Below, piece after piece: positions 8,465 through 15,341 of a stretch of 21,624 nt of DNA (within the stretch, counting starts at the first letter, position 1; every line of letters begins with the position of its first letter). The translations under genes were made by a program, and so were the position numbers. The DNA is from an uncultured Succinivibrio sp. (GTDB lineage Bacteria > Pseudomonadota > Gammaproteobacteria > Enterobacterales > Succinivibrionaceae), in assembly GCA_902772715.1 (NCBI GenBank), contig CACYBT010000330.1, positions 1-21,624 of the forward strand, given 5' to 3'. The notes below the pieces were generated by a model. That model did no database searches. It saw only the letters and a list, made by a program, of their open reading frames with translations, and had not been told where the DNA came from.

Positions 8465-10687
8465 ATGGCATTTAGACCAGATCTGAAAATAAAAAAAAAT
8501 ACCTCGCACACCTTTCCGATCATCAAAATCGCCTTAATGATTCTGACCTTTTTTGTTATTTTAATTGTAGGTTTTATTCTCTATTTCAACGGACAGCACG
8601 TCAAGGCTCCGCTTATCAAATTACTTGAAGAACGTACCAGTCTTAATGTTAACTGTAAACAGGTGGAATTCTCACCTATTTATCCCAATATACTCAAAAT
8701 CCAGGAATTATCTCTAGGACACTCTCTCATCGATGAAATCTATCTTGAATATGATATTAAATCTGTCATCAATGAACAGGCCTTTAAAATAAATTATTTA
8801 TATATTAAGAACGCTAAATTGAATGCAAAAGATCTGTCTGTTCTCAAAAAAGAACGTTTTGGCTATGAGAAAATTGATATCGCCAAACTTGATCTTGTAG
8901 ATGTGCCTCTTTATTTTGAGAGATTTTTAGGAAAGGATGTTGATCTTCACGCCCAGAATATTCATATGACACCAACGGAAATCACTTTTACTGAGGCTAC
9001 TCTTACCGCTACTGAAGCGACTTTTGATGACATCAAACTGAACAATCTTAGTCTTAAAGTCTCACAAAAAGACAGCAGTTATGAGGTAACAGACTTTAAT
9101 GCCAAAATGTTTGGTGGCAACGTAAGCGCAGAATTTACAACAGAGGGATCTCTTAAGACTCCTCATTTTCGTAATATGGTCTTTAATAACGCGATCTTTC
9201 AGGATCTAAAACGCTATCTTAGCGAATATTCCTTCACCGCAGACTCAGTACTGCTTAACAACTGTGTGCTTTCGATTCCAGCAAAAGATCTCCTGATAGG
9301 ACAGCTAAACGGCAGTGCTACAAATATATCATTAAATGAGGGGCAACTAAACTACAGTTTTGAAGGAAAAGCCGGAGAAATCTCAAAACCAACCCTAGGC
9401 ATAAGTGCTGACCGCTCTTTTATAAAAGCCTCAAGTCATAATCATGGGCTTGATTTGGAATTAAATGGTAAGGTTTTAACCGGAGAATATGCGCTTAAAC
9501 TTAGTCTTAACTCTGATGTTGAGGCTATTAAATCATATTTTGATGATCTTGATGATCTGGATGACCCGTTAATAAAAGACACGGATAGTCTCATAGTAAT
9601 TCACGAGGCTTCACTAAAAAAGGCCAAATTAGAGCCCGACATACAGTTGATGGACAGAATGAGGGAACTCTTTTATGGCAGTTCATATCTTATAAAAAAT
9701 TTTGATCTTGTTGATACCGAAGTCGTTTCAAACATAGATGAAATACCTTTTCAATGTAAAACATTCAACATACATATCAAGGATCTTTTACGCTTAAAAC
9801 ATGACGAGACTGCAACATTTAATCTTGATACACTTGAACTGTGCATAAAAAACGGATATTTCAGAGATCTGTACTTAGATGATCTCACTGCCAAAATCAG
9901 CAGCACCAATGGTAATACCAGTATTTCATTAGACGAAATCACTTTTATGAAGTCAACTTTAACTGCCACTGTCAACGTCGATAAAAGCAACCACATAAAC
10001 TTTAAACTCAAAGGTGAAGATTTTGACACTGGAGAGTTGAACAGCAGTTTTTTTGACAGAACCTTAAGCGGCAAAATCAATATTGATACCAAACTTACGG
10101 CCGATTTATCGCAAATGTTTAAAAAGGAAAACAAGGCGGATAATGACAAGACCAATCCTCTTTTGAACGGTATAGAAGGTTATATCAATCTTAGTGCAAA
10201 AAACCTTATGATTTCAGGATTAGGTCTTGATCTTCTCAATGGCGGAAGTAAAAAAAGCCACTATCTTACATATGATAAATTCTTTGATCTTCTAAAGCAT
10301 GACGACCTAGGTTTATACAACCTTGATTCTGTTGTCAATATCGACAGAGACCATTTAACATTTTCCATAAAATCTGATCTTGCGACTTCACACATTAACT
10401 TAAAGGGAAACTGCGACATTCACAATGATCTTCTTTTAGCCAAAGGTTCAATATCCTCACTCTCCAAGGGCAATATAACTCTCCTCAAGATTGAAGGCCC
10501 GCTTACTGAACCAAACTTTATTATTTTCCCTATATTAAGGACAGAGAGCCGTCCAGGACTTGATGATTATCTAAAAGACTCTCCAGGCGAAACTTCTTTT
10601 AAGGAACCTGCATCCAATGCAGTCTTAAAGGAAACTGACAATGATTCCAAGCAACAAGAAGTGGCTTTAGAACAGACTGAGGAGTGA
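8465..10687 (+). CDS. AsmA-family envelope protein
   Basis: 740 residues with a short basic cytoplasmic N-terminus, one membrane anchor (about residues 18-41, rich in Ile, Leu and Phe) and a long periplasmic part. The region just after the anchor (VKAPLIKLLEERTSLNVNCKQV) matches the AsmA/DUF748 start. The C-terminal 200 residues, with KGSISSLSKGNITLLKIEGP, resemble the AsmA C-terminal repeat. AsmA-like proteins are bridge-forming beta proteins implicated in moving phospholipid between the membranes; that role is inferred from the family. The last 50 residues are acidic, Ser/Asn-rich and probably disordered, and an acidic Asp-Asp-Leu run occurs at about 359-368. It starts 4 bp after recG, so the two are surely co-transcribed. 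Which E. coli paralogue it matches best cannot be told by eye. Confidence 0.8.
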   Translation: MAFRPDLKIKKNTSHTFPIIKIALMILTFFVILIVGFILYFNGQHVKAPLIKLLEERTSLNVNCKQVEFSPIYPNILKIQELSLGHSLIDEIYLEYDIKSVINEQAFKINYLYIKNAKLNAKDLSVLKKERFGYEKIDIAKLDLVDVPLYFERFLGKDVDLHAQNIHMTPTEITFTEATLTATEATFDDIKLNNLSLKVSQKDSSYEVTDFNAKMFGGNVSAEFTTEGSLKTPHFRNMVFNNAIFQDLKRYLSEYSFTADSVLLNNCVLSIPAKDLLIGQLNGSATNISLNEGQLNYSFEGKAGEISKPTLGISADRSFIKASSHNHGLDLELNGKVLTGEYALKLSLNSDVEAIKSYFDDLDDLDDPLIKDTDSLIVIHEASLKKAKLEPDIQLMDRMRELFYGSSYLIKNFDLVDTEVVSNIDEIPFQCKTFNIHIKDLLRLKHDETATFNLDTLELCIKNGYFRDLYLDDLTAKISSTNGNTSISLDEITFMKSTLTATVNVDKSNHINFKLKGEDFDTGELNSSFFDRTLSGKINIDTKLTADLSQMFKKENKADNDKTNPLLNGIEGYINLSAKNLMISGLGLDLLNGGSKKSHYLTYDKFFDLLKHDDLGLYNLDSVVNIDRDHLTFSIKSDLATSHINLKGNCDIHNDLLLAKGSISSLSKGNITLLKIEGPLTEPNFIIFPILRTESRPGLDDYLKDSPGETSFKEPASNAVLKETDNDSKQQEVALEQTEE

Positions 10688-10711
10688 GAGCATCTTCAAG
10701 CGCTCCTCAAA

Positions 10712-11638
10712 CTAATTATTATTGGAGGTAACTTTAATTTTAATTGGTGCCTTATTATGCTTTGGTCTTTCAATTTCGTCAGATCCCAGTGTCGAGCCTG
10801 TAACATTGGCAAGATAAACCATAAAACTTGGAATATTCTCAGACATACCAGTTCTTACAACTCCCAATGATGCAGTGAATTCAGCCCCTAATAACACCAG
10901 CCACCAGGAGATATAAATCCACACAAAAAGTGCAGGAATAACTGCAATAGCCCCATAAATAGCCTCATAATTTGAAAAATTAAGAACAAATATAGAGAAT
11001 AACTTTTTGGAAACTTCAAAAATTACAGTTACGAAAACAGCCCCCAGCATAGCATCCTGCACTTTGACACGTACTCTAGGCACAATCACATACAGTGCTG
11101 TCAAAAGAGCACACTCTATAATTACAGGAAAAATAAAATAACTTAACATGAGCGCCAGGCCAATATTCGGATTTGTCGAAATTGCCACTCCCATAACCTT
11201 GGTAAACAGCCACAGAATAATACCTAGAGCAATAGGGCCTAAGGTTAGGAGAGTCCAGTAAATTGCAAGCATAGTACCAAGTTTTCTTCTGCCACCCCGC
11301 CAAATACGATTAAGACACTGATCAATGGAGCGCACCAAAAGCAGCGATACCACAAAAAATGCAATAGTACTTGTAGCCGTAAGTTTTCCTGCATGTTCAA
11401 CAAAAGTACCTACATAATTACCTAAAGTTTCAGAAAAAACAGGCATAAAGTTATTTTTTGCAAACAGTTTTAAGGATTCTCTAAATTCGGAAAAAGCCGG
11501 AAACACGGCAAAAAAATAAAAAATTACACTAATTGCGGGGATCAGAGCCAAAATAGATGTAAATGACAATGCTGAGGCTTCTAAACCAATGGAATCCCTT
11601 TTTACACGATTATAAAAATAAACAAAAACTTCCTTCAC
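10712..11638 (-). CDS. yihY: YihY/BrkB-family inner-membrane protein
   Basis: 308 residues with six hydrophobic segments at about 26-46, 90-104, 124-146, 162-187, 198-220 and 227-252. The family marks are present: IGLEASALSFTSILALIP near the start, LNRIWRGG after the second segment, and YGAIAVIPALFVWIYISWW followed by GAEFTAS at the end. BrkB/YihY proteins have no agreed biochemical function; names such as ribonuclease BN are historical errors. The start is GTG at 11638, preceded by AAGGTA at a good distance, and a promoter match lies just upstream. The C-terminal tail is polar. The gene converges on the AsmA-family gene with only 24 bp between stops and no strong terminator, and diverges from typA. 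Confidence 0.9.
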   Translation of the reverse strand: MKEVFVYFYNRVKRDSIGLEASALSFTSILALIPAISVIFYFFAVFPAFSEFRESLKLFAKNNFMPVFSETLGNYVGTFVEHAGKLTATSTIAFFVVSLLLVRSIDQCLNRIWRGGRRKLGTMLAIYWTLLTLGPIALGIILWLFTKVMGVAISTNPNIGLALMLSYFIFPVIIECALLTALYVIVPRVRVKVQDAMLGAVFVTVIFEVSKKLFSIFVLNFSNYEAIYGAIAVIPALFVWIYISWWLVLLGAEFTASLGVVRTGMSENIPSFMVYLANVTGSTLGSDEIERPKHNKAPIKIKVTSNNN

Positions 11639-11675
11639 TTAAATTACCTTGCTTGTAATTACCACTTTATCCCTA

Positions 11676-11704
11676 ATTGTACTTACATATATTTAGACTT
11701 GCAA
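11676..11704 (-). promoter_or_regulatory. Predicted sigma-70 promoter for yihY
   Basis: On the - strand: -35 TTGCAA (11704-11699), 17-nt spacer, -10 TACAAT (11681-11676, five of six). The predicted start is close to 11669, giving a leader of about 30 nt before the GTG at 11638. Confidence 0.5.
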
Positions 11705-11869
11705 ACATTAAAGTTTCACCCTGAAGGCTGAACATTACTGATATTCATGGAGTCTTCACCATCTAACCGTTTATTTCAAGAAAGAATATAACAAGACAGT
11801 AGTAGCCATTTACTTAAGAAGTTAAGTTTCTCCCCGATTTTTTCATTGAACTTTAAGAATAATAAATAA

Positions 11870-11897
11870 TTGTGTGCAGGGGGCTAATTAGTATAAA
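11870..11897 (+). promoter_or_regulatory. Predicted sigma-70 promoter for typA
   Basis: -35 TTGTGT (11870-11875), 16-nt spacer, -10 TATAAA (11892-11897). The predicted start is near 11904, giving a leader of about 55 nt. The -35 is weak and the -10 good. Confidence 0.45.
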
Positions 11898-11959
11898 ATA
11901 GCGCCAAGTTTTTTTTGAAGCACTTCACTATTTTGTATTTATAATCACAGGTTTTTAAG

Positions 11960-13798
11960 ATGGATGTAAACAAAATCCGCAACATCGCAATCATTGCACA
12001 TGTTGACCATGGTAAAACAACTTTAGTTGATAAATTATTAAAACAGTCAGGCACTCTTGATCGTAATGAAATCGGTCAGGAACGTGTTATGGACTCTAAT
12101 GATATTGAAAAGGAACGTGGCATAACCATCCTGTCAAAAAATACTGCTATAAACTGGAAAGACTACCGTATCAATATTGTTGACACTCCAGGCCATGCAG
12201 ATTTTGGTGGTGAAGTTGAACGTGTTATGTCCATGGTTGATTCTGTACTGCTTCTTGTAGATGCAGTTGACGGACCAATGCCACAAACCAGATTTGTTAC
12301 TCAAAAAGCATTTGCTGCAGGTTTAAAACCTATCGTTGTCATCAACAAATGTGACCGTGAAGGAGCTCGACCAGATTGGGTAATTGACCAGATTTTTGAC
12401 CTGTTTGACAATCTTGGTGCCAGTGACGAACAGCTGGATTTTCCTGTCATCTATGCTTCAGCCTTCCAAGGATGGGCCTCCCTTGATGTAGAACATCACG
12501 GTGATAACATGGAACCTTTATTTGAAGCTGTGGTAGAAAAAGTAAGTCCACCTAGCGCTGATCTTGATGGTCCGTTCCAAATGCAGATTTCATCCTTAGA
12601 TTATACCTCTTATGTTGGTGTTATTGGCGTAGGTCGTGTTAAGAGAGGAACAGCAAAAGCCAATCAGGTAGTCAGCATTGTTGATCGTGACGGCAACAGC
12701 AGGACTGGAAAAATTGGACAGGTGCTCGGATATCTTGGACTAAGAAGAAATCCGGTGGATGTTGCTCAGGCTGGTGATATTATTGCAGTAACCGGTTTAG
12801 GAGAGCTTAAAATTTCCGACACCATATGTGATCCTCAGAAAATTGAACCATTACCTGCTTTATCTGTAGATGAACCAACAGTATCAATGAATTTCTGTGT
12901 AAACACATCCCCTTTTGCAGGTCGTGAAGGTAAATTCATCACCTCTAGAAATATTGAAGAAAGATTACGTGAGGAACTTGTACACAACGTAGCCTTACGC
13001 GTTGAAAATACAGAAGACACTGACCGCTTTAAAGTTTCAGGACGTGGAGAACTTCATCTTTCTGTGCTTATTGAAGAAATGCGACGTGAAGGATACGAGT
13101 TAGCCGTATCCCGTCCCGAAGTAATTCTCCATAAGGAAAATGGTAAAACCATGGAACCATATGAAATCCTTACGCTTGATCTGCAGGAAGAGCATCAAGG
13201 CCCAGTTATGGAAGAACTTGGATTAAGAAAAGGCGAATTACGAAACATGACACCAGACGGAAAAGGTCGTGTTCGTCTTGATTACCGTATTCCAGCCCGC
13301 GGTCTGATTGGATATCAGTCTCTTTATATGACGTTGACGTCAGGTACAGGTCTTATGTTCCATACCTTTGACAGTTATGATGAATACTCGGGTGGCAATA
13401 TAGGAGAAAGACAAAATGGCGTACTTATCTCCAATGATAGCGGTAAAGCCGTACCTTATGCCTTATGGTTTCTTCAGGAGAGAGGCCGTCTCTTTGTCGA
13501 ACCTGGTGAAGAAATTTATGAAGGTGAAATTATCGGATTACATGTGCGTTCTAACGATCTTACAGTTAACCCTCTAAAAACCAAAAAGCTGACTAACGTG
13601 CGTGCAGCAGGTTCTGATGATAATATCATTCTTACCCCTGCTGTTAAAATGACCCTAGAACAGGCTCTGGAGTTTATCAATGAGGATGAGCTAGTAGAAG
13701 TTACTCCGCAGAGTATACGCATACGCAAGAAAAACCTCTCAGAACTCGACAGAATACGCGCCTTCAGAGCAGCAGGAGGGAAAAAGGGCGAAGAGTAA
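11960..13798 (+). CDS. typA: Ribosome-associated translational GTPase TypA/BipA
   Basis: EF-G-like GTPase that binds 70S ribosomes and helps large-subunit assembly and growth under stress or cold. It has 612 residues, against 607 in E. coli BipA. The G motifs are in order: G1 AHVDHGKTT (13-21), G2 ERGITI, G3 DTPGHADF, G4 NKCD (usually NKID; the Asn, Lys and Asp are kept) and G5 in the YASAFQGWA segment. After the G domain come the beta-barrel domain, two EF-G-like alpha/beta domains and the BipA-specific C-terminal domain with PARGLIGYQ, RLFVEPGEEIYEG and SIRIRKK. It appears monocistronic, with its own promoter and a strong terminator. It diverges from yihY. Confidence 0.97.
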   Translation: MDVNKIRNIAIIAHVDHGKTTLVDKLLKQSGTLDRNEIGQERVMDSNDIEKERGITILSKNTAINWKDYRINIVDTPGHADFGGEVERVMSMVDSVLLLVDAVDGPMPQTRFVTQKAFAAGLKPIVVINKCDREGARPDWVIDQIFDLFDNLGASDEQLDFPVIYASAFQGWASLDVEHHGDNMEPLFEAVVEKVSPPSADLDGPFQMQISSLDYTSYVGVIGVGRVKRGTAKANQVVSIVDRDGNSRTGKIGQVLGYLGLRRNPVDVAQAGDIIAVTGLGELKISDTICDPQKIEPLPALSVDEPTVSMNFCVNTSPFAGREGKFITSRNIEERLREELVHNVALRVENTEDTDRFKVSGRGELHLSVLIEEMRREGYELAVSRPEVILHKENGKTMEPYEILTLDLQEEHQGPVMEELGLRKGELRNMTPDGKGRVRLDYRIPARGLIGYQSLYMTLTSGTGLMFHTFDSYDEYSGGNIGERQNGVLISNDSGKAVPYALWFLQERGRLFVEPGEEIYEGEIIGLHVRSNDLTVNPLKTKKLTNVRAAGSDDNIILTPAVKMTLEQALEFINEDELVEVTPQSIRIRKKNLSELDRIRAFRAAGGKKGEE

Positions 13799-13822
13799 AT
13801 CTTCTCTCTCCATATTGCTGTG

Positions 13823-13856
13823 AACATCAGTAGCACCTACTACTGATGTTTTAATT
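13823..13856 (+). terminator. Rho-independent terminator of typA
   Basis: A perfect 11-bp stem, AACATCAGTAG (13823-13833) with CTACTGATGTT (13840-13850), 6-nt loop CACCTA, followed by TTAATT. It begins 24 bp after the typA stop. Confidence 0.85.
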
Positions 13857-13939
13857 GTTCTGTTCTGAATTTTAGGTTTACTTCAAAAAAAGCTATTTCA
13901 CAGGCTACATTAAGTACGCCTTTTCATCACGTGTGCTAT

Positions 13940-13951
13940 GCAATATATTGC
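13940..13951. repeat. 12-bp perfect palindrome upstream of ntrB
   Basis: GCAATATATTGC, about 300 bp before ntrB. It has operator-like symmetry but matches no regulator site I recognise. A 12-bp AT-rich palindrome can also arise by chance in such a spacer. Confidence 0.3.
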
Positions 13952-14134
13952 TCACAGCATAAGTTACCTCAAGCAGACGTAGTAATCAAAAGCCATATTA
14001 TTCACAATGACTGTTGTAATTTGCACTCCTAGTTTGGGATGTCAATTAACAATTACCATCTAATCTTTAACTGGGTTTCACAAAGCAAATATACTTTTGA
14101 CATTTCAGTAGATTATAAAAACTAAAGTTTTGTA

Positions 14135-14151
14135 TGCACTATTTTAGTGCC
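14135..14151. promoter_or_regulatory. NtrC-type operator upstream of ntrB
   Basis: TGCACTATTTTAGTGCC contains the perfect inverted repeat GCACTA-TTT-TAGTGC (14136-14150). This is the classical NtrC enhancer pattern, TGCAC-Y-A N3 T-R-GTGCA. It lies 105 bp before the ntrB ATG, with a TAGTGCA half-site at 14186-14192 nearer the gene. The recognition helix of the NtrC encoded downstream is almost identical to that of E. coli, so autoregulation is the natural reading. Whether it represses or activates cannot be decided without the promoter position. Confidence 0.75.
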
Positions 14152-14255
14152 ATATAGCATCAAAATTATTTTCCTACTACAATAATAGTGCACAACTTTC
14201 ATAATCTGAGATTTGATGCAGAACATTATTATCATTTATGTAAAATCAACAGGTC

Positions 14256-15338
14256 ATGGATAAAGGAAACATACTTGAAAGCCTGACTACCGCTGTCATT
14301 ATAGCCACAAAAGATCTGAAGATCGTGTATGCTAATACAGCAACTGAACAGGTATGTGGCATATCGAGAAAAAAGCTGAAAAACCTCTTTTTCTGCGATC
14401 TTATTGATCGAAGTGAAATTAAGGTTATCACTGCCATTAAATCCCTGAATTTCACCACCTCCTTTCCAGGATTTTCGGCAGCGGATGTTTTAATTTCACC
14501 GCTACCAGGAAAATCAAGCAAGGCTGATCTGACAATTTTTCCCTATATTGAAAACGCTTTTGATGGAATAATTGTTGAAATCCATCCTATAGCCAACCAG
14601 GAAAAAATTATAAGTCAGATGCAGCAAAACAATCAGTACTCAGTAGCACGTGATCTCATAAGAAATTTGGCTCATGAGATAAAAAACCCTTTGGGTGGAA
14701 TCAGAGGTGCCGCACAGTTACTTGAAATGAGCTATAAAGATAAGATTGAGGATCTTTTAGACTATACCAAGGTTATTATTGAACAAACAGACCGACTAAA
14801 GATTCTAGTTAACAATCTGCTCGGTCCACAGCGTCCCAATCCCATGGTTAACACCAATATCCACTATCTTATTGAAAAATCAATAAAACTTGCTAAGATG
14901 CAAGAGAATTCGCAAAACATTACTGTTGTTAAAGATTATGATCCATCATTACCAGAACTACCTCTTGATGCAGATAGTATTGAGCAGGTAATTATAAATA
15001 TTGTGCACAATGCTGTTGAGGCTTTACAGACAAGCAACACTCCATCACCTTACATTAGGATAAAAACCCGTGCTGCAATCAGTGGAATTATCAGAGAAAA
15101 GCGTTATCCGTTGGTATTGATTATCACTATCAGCAATAACGGTCCTGAAATTCCACAGAAAATTAAAGATACAGTTTTTTTTCCTATGGTTACGACAAAA
15201 TTTAACGGAAACGGATTAGGTTTATCACTTGCGCTAAATATTGTGGAAAGACATGGTGGTACCATAGAATGTATTTCCGATAAACACGAAACCTCTTTTA
15301 GAATTATTTTACCTTTAAAAAGAAATACGGAGATTTAA
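14256..15338 (+). CDS. ntrB: Nitrogen regulation sensor kinase NtrB (NRII), with altered G1 box
   Basis: Cytoplasmic kinase/phosphatase that controls NtrC according to PII signals. It has 360 residues, against 349 in E. coli GlnL. A PAS domain covers about 6-110. The dimerisation/phospho-acceptor domain has H140 in LAHEIKNPLGGIRGAAQLL, very close to E. coli. In the ATPase domain the N box keeps Asn252 (NIVHNAVEAL) and the G2 box is GNGLGLSLA (317-325). The G1 box, normally DNGPGI, reads NNGPEI (294-299): the adenine-contacting Asp is Asn294 and the second Gly is Glu298. Kinase activity may be weakened while phosphatase activity could persist; this is inference. ntrC starts 3 bp after the stop. 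No glnA lies upstream, unlike E. coli glnALG. Confidence 0.92.
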   Translation: MDKGNILESLTTAVIIATKDLKIVYANTATEQVCGISRKKLKNLFFCDLIDRSEIKVITAIKSLNFTTSFPGFSAADVLISPLPGKSSKADLTIFPYIENAFDGIIVEIHPIANQEKIISQMQQNNQYSVARDLIRNLAHEIKNPLGGIRGAAQLLEMSYKDKIEDLLDYTKVIIEQTDRLKILVNNLLGPQRPNPMVNTNIHYLIEKSIKLAKMQENSQNITVVKDYDPSLPELPLDADSIEQVIINIVHNAVEALQTSNTPSPYIRIKTRAAISGIIREKRYPLVLIITISNNGPEIPQKIKDTVFFPMVTTKFNGNGLGLSLALNIVERHGGTIECISDKHETSFRIILPLKRNTEI

Positions 15339-15341
15339 ATT

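Larger units (their letters stand above)
11639..11959. other. Divergent promoter region between yihY and typA
   Basis: 321 bp, AT-rich and without a credible coding frame. It contains the yihY promoter on the left, the typA promoter on the right (11870-11897), and in the typA leader an eight-T run (11909-11916) followed by a short palindrome TGAAG-CA-CTTCA (11916-11927). I see nothing recognisable in the central 150 bp. Confidence 0.5.
13857..14255 (+). other. Regulatory region upstream of ntrB
   Basis: About 400 bp with no credible coding frame. It contains a 12-bp perfect palindrome GCAATATATTGC (13940-13951), a TGCACTC half-site (14022-14028), a TTGACA (14097-14102) with no -10 at good spacing, a full NtrC operator (14135-14151) and a TAGTGCA half-site (14186-14192). 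A CATAAT -10-like box at 14200-14205 lacks a good -35. The promoter that drives ntrBC therefore cannot be fixed by eye. Confidence 0.5.

Noticed and set aside
9751..10155. A 134-codon frame on the - strand inside the AsmA-family gene
   Set aside because: Antisense shadow of a strong coding frame; its residues follow from the complementary codons and no ribosome site or known domain is seen.
13516..13836. A 106-codon frame on the - strand overlapping the end of typA
   Set aside because: It runs antisense through conserved BipA codons and starts inside the typA terminator. There is no independent support.
14072..14087. TGGGTTTCACAAAGCA upstream of ntrB as a sigma-54 promoter (GG-N10-GC)
   Set aside because: Only the GG and GC pairs match; the CAC and TT parts of the consensus are missing. 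The encoded NtrC lacks the sigma-54 contact loop. Chance matches to GG-N10-GC are common.
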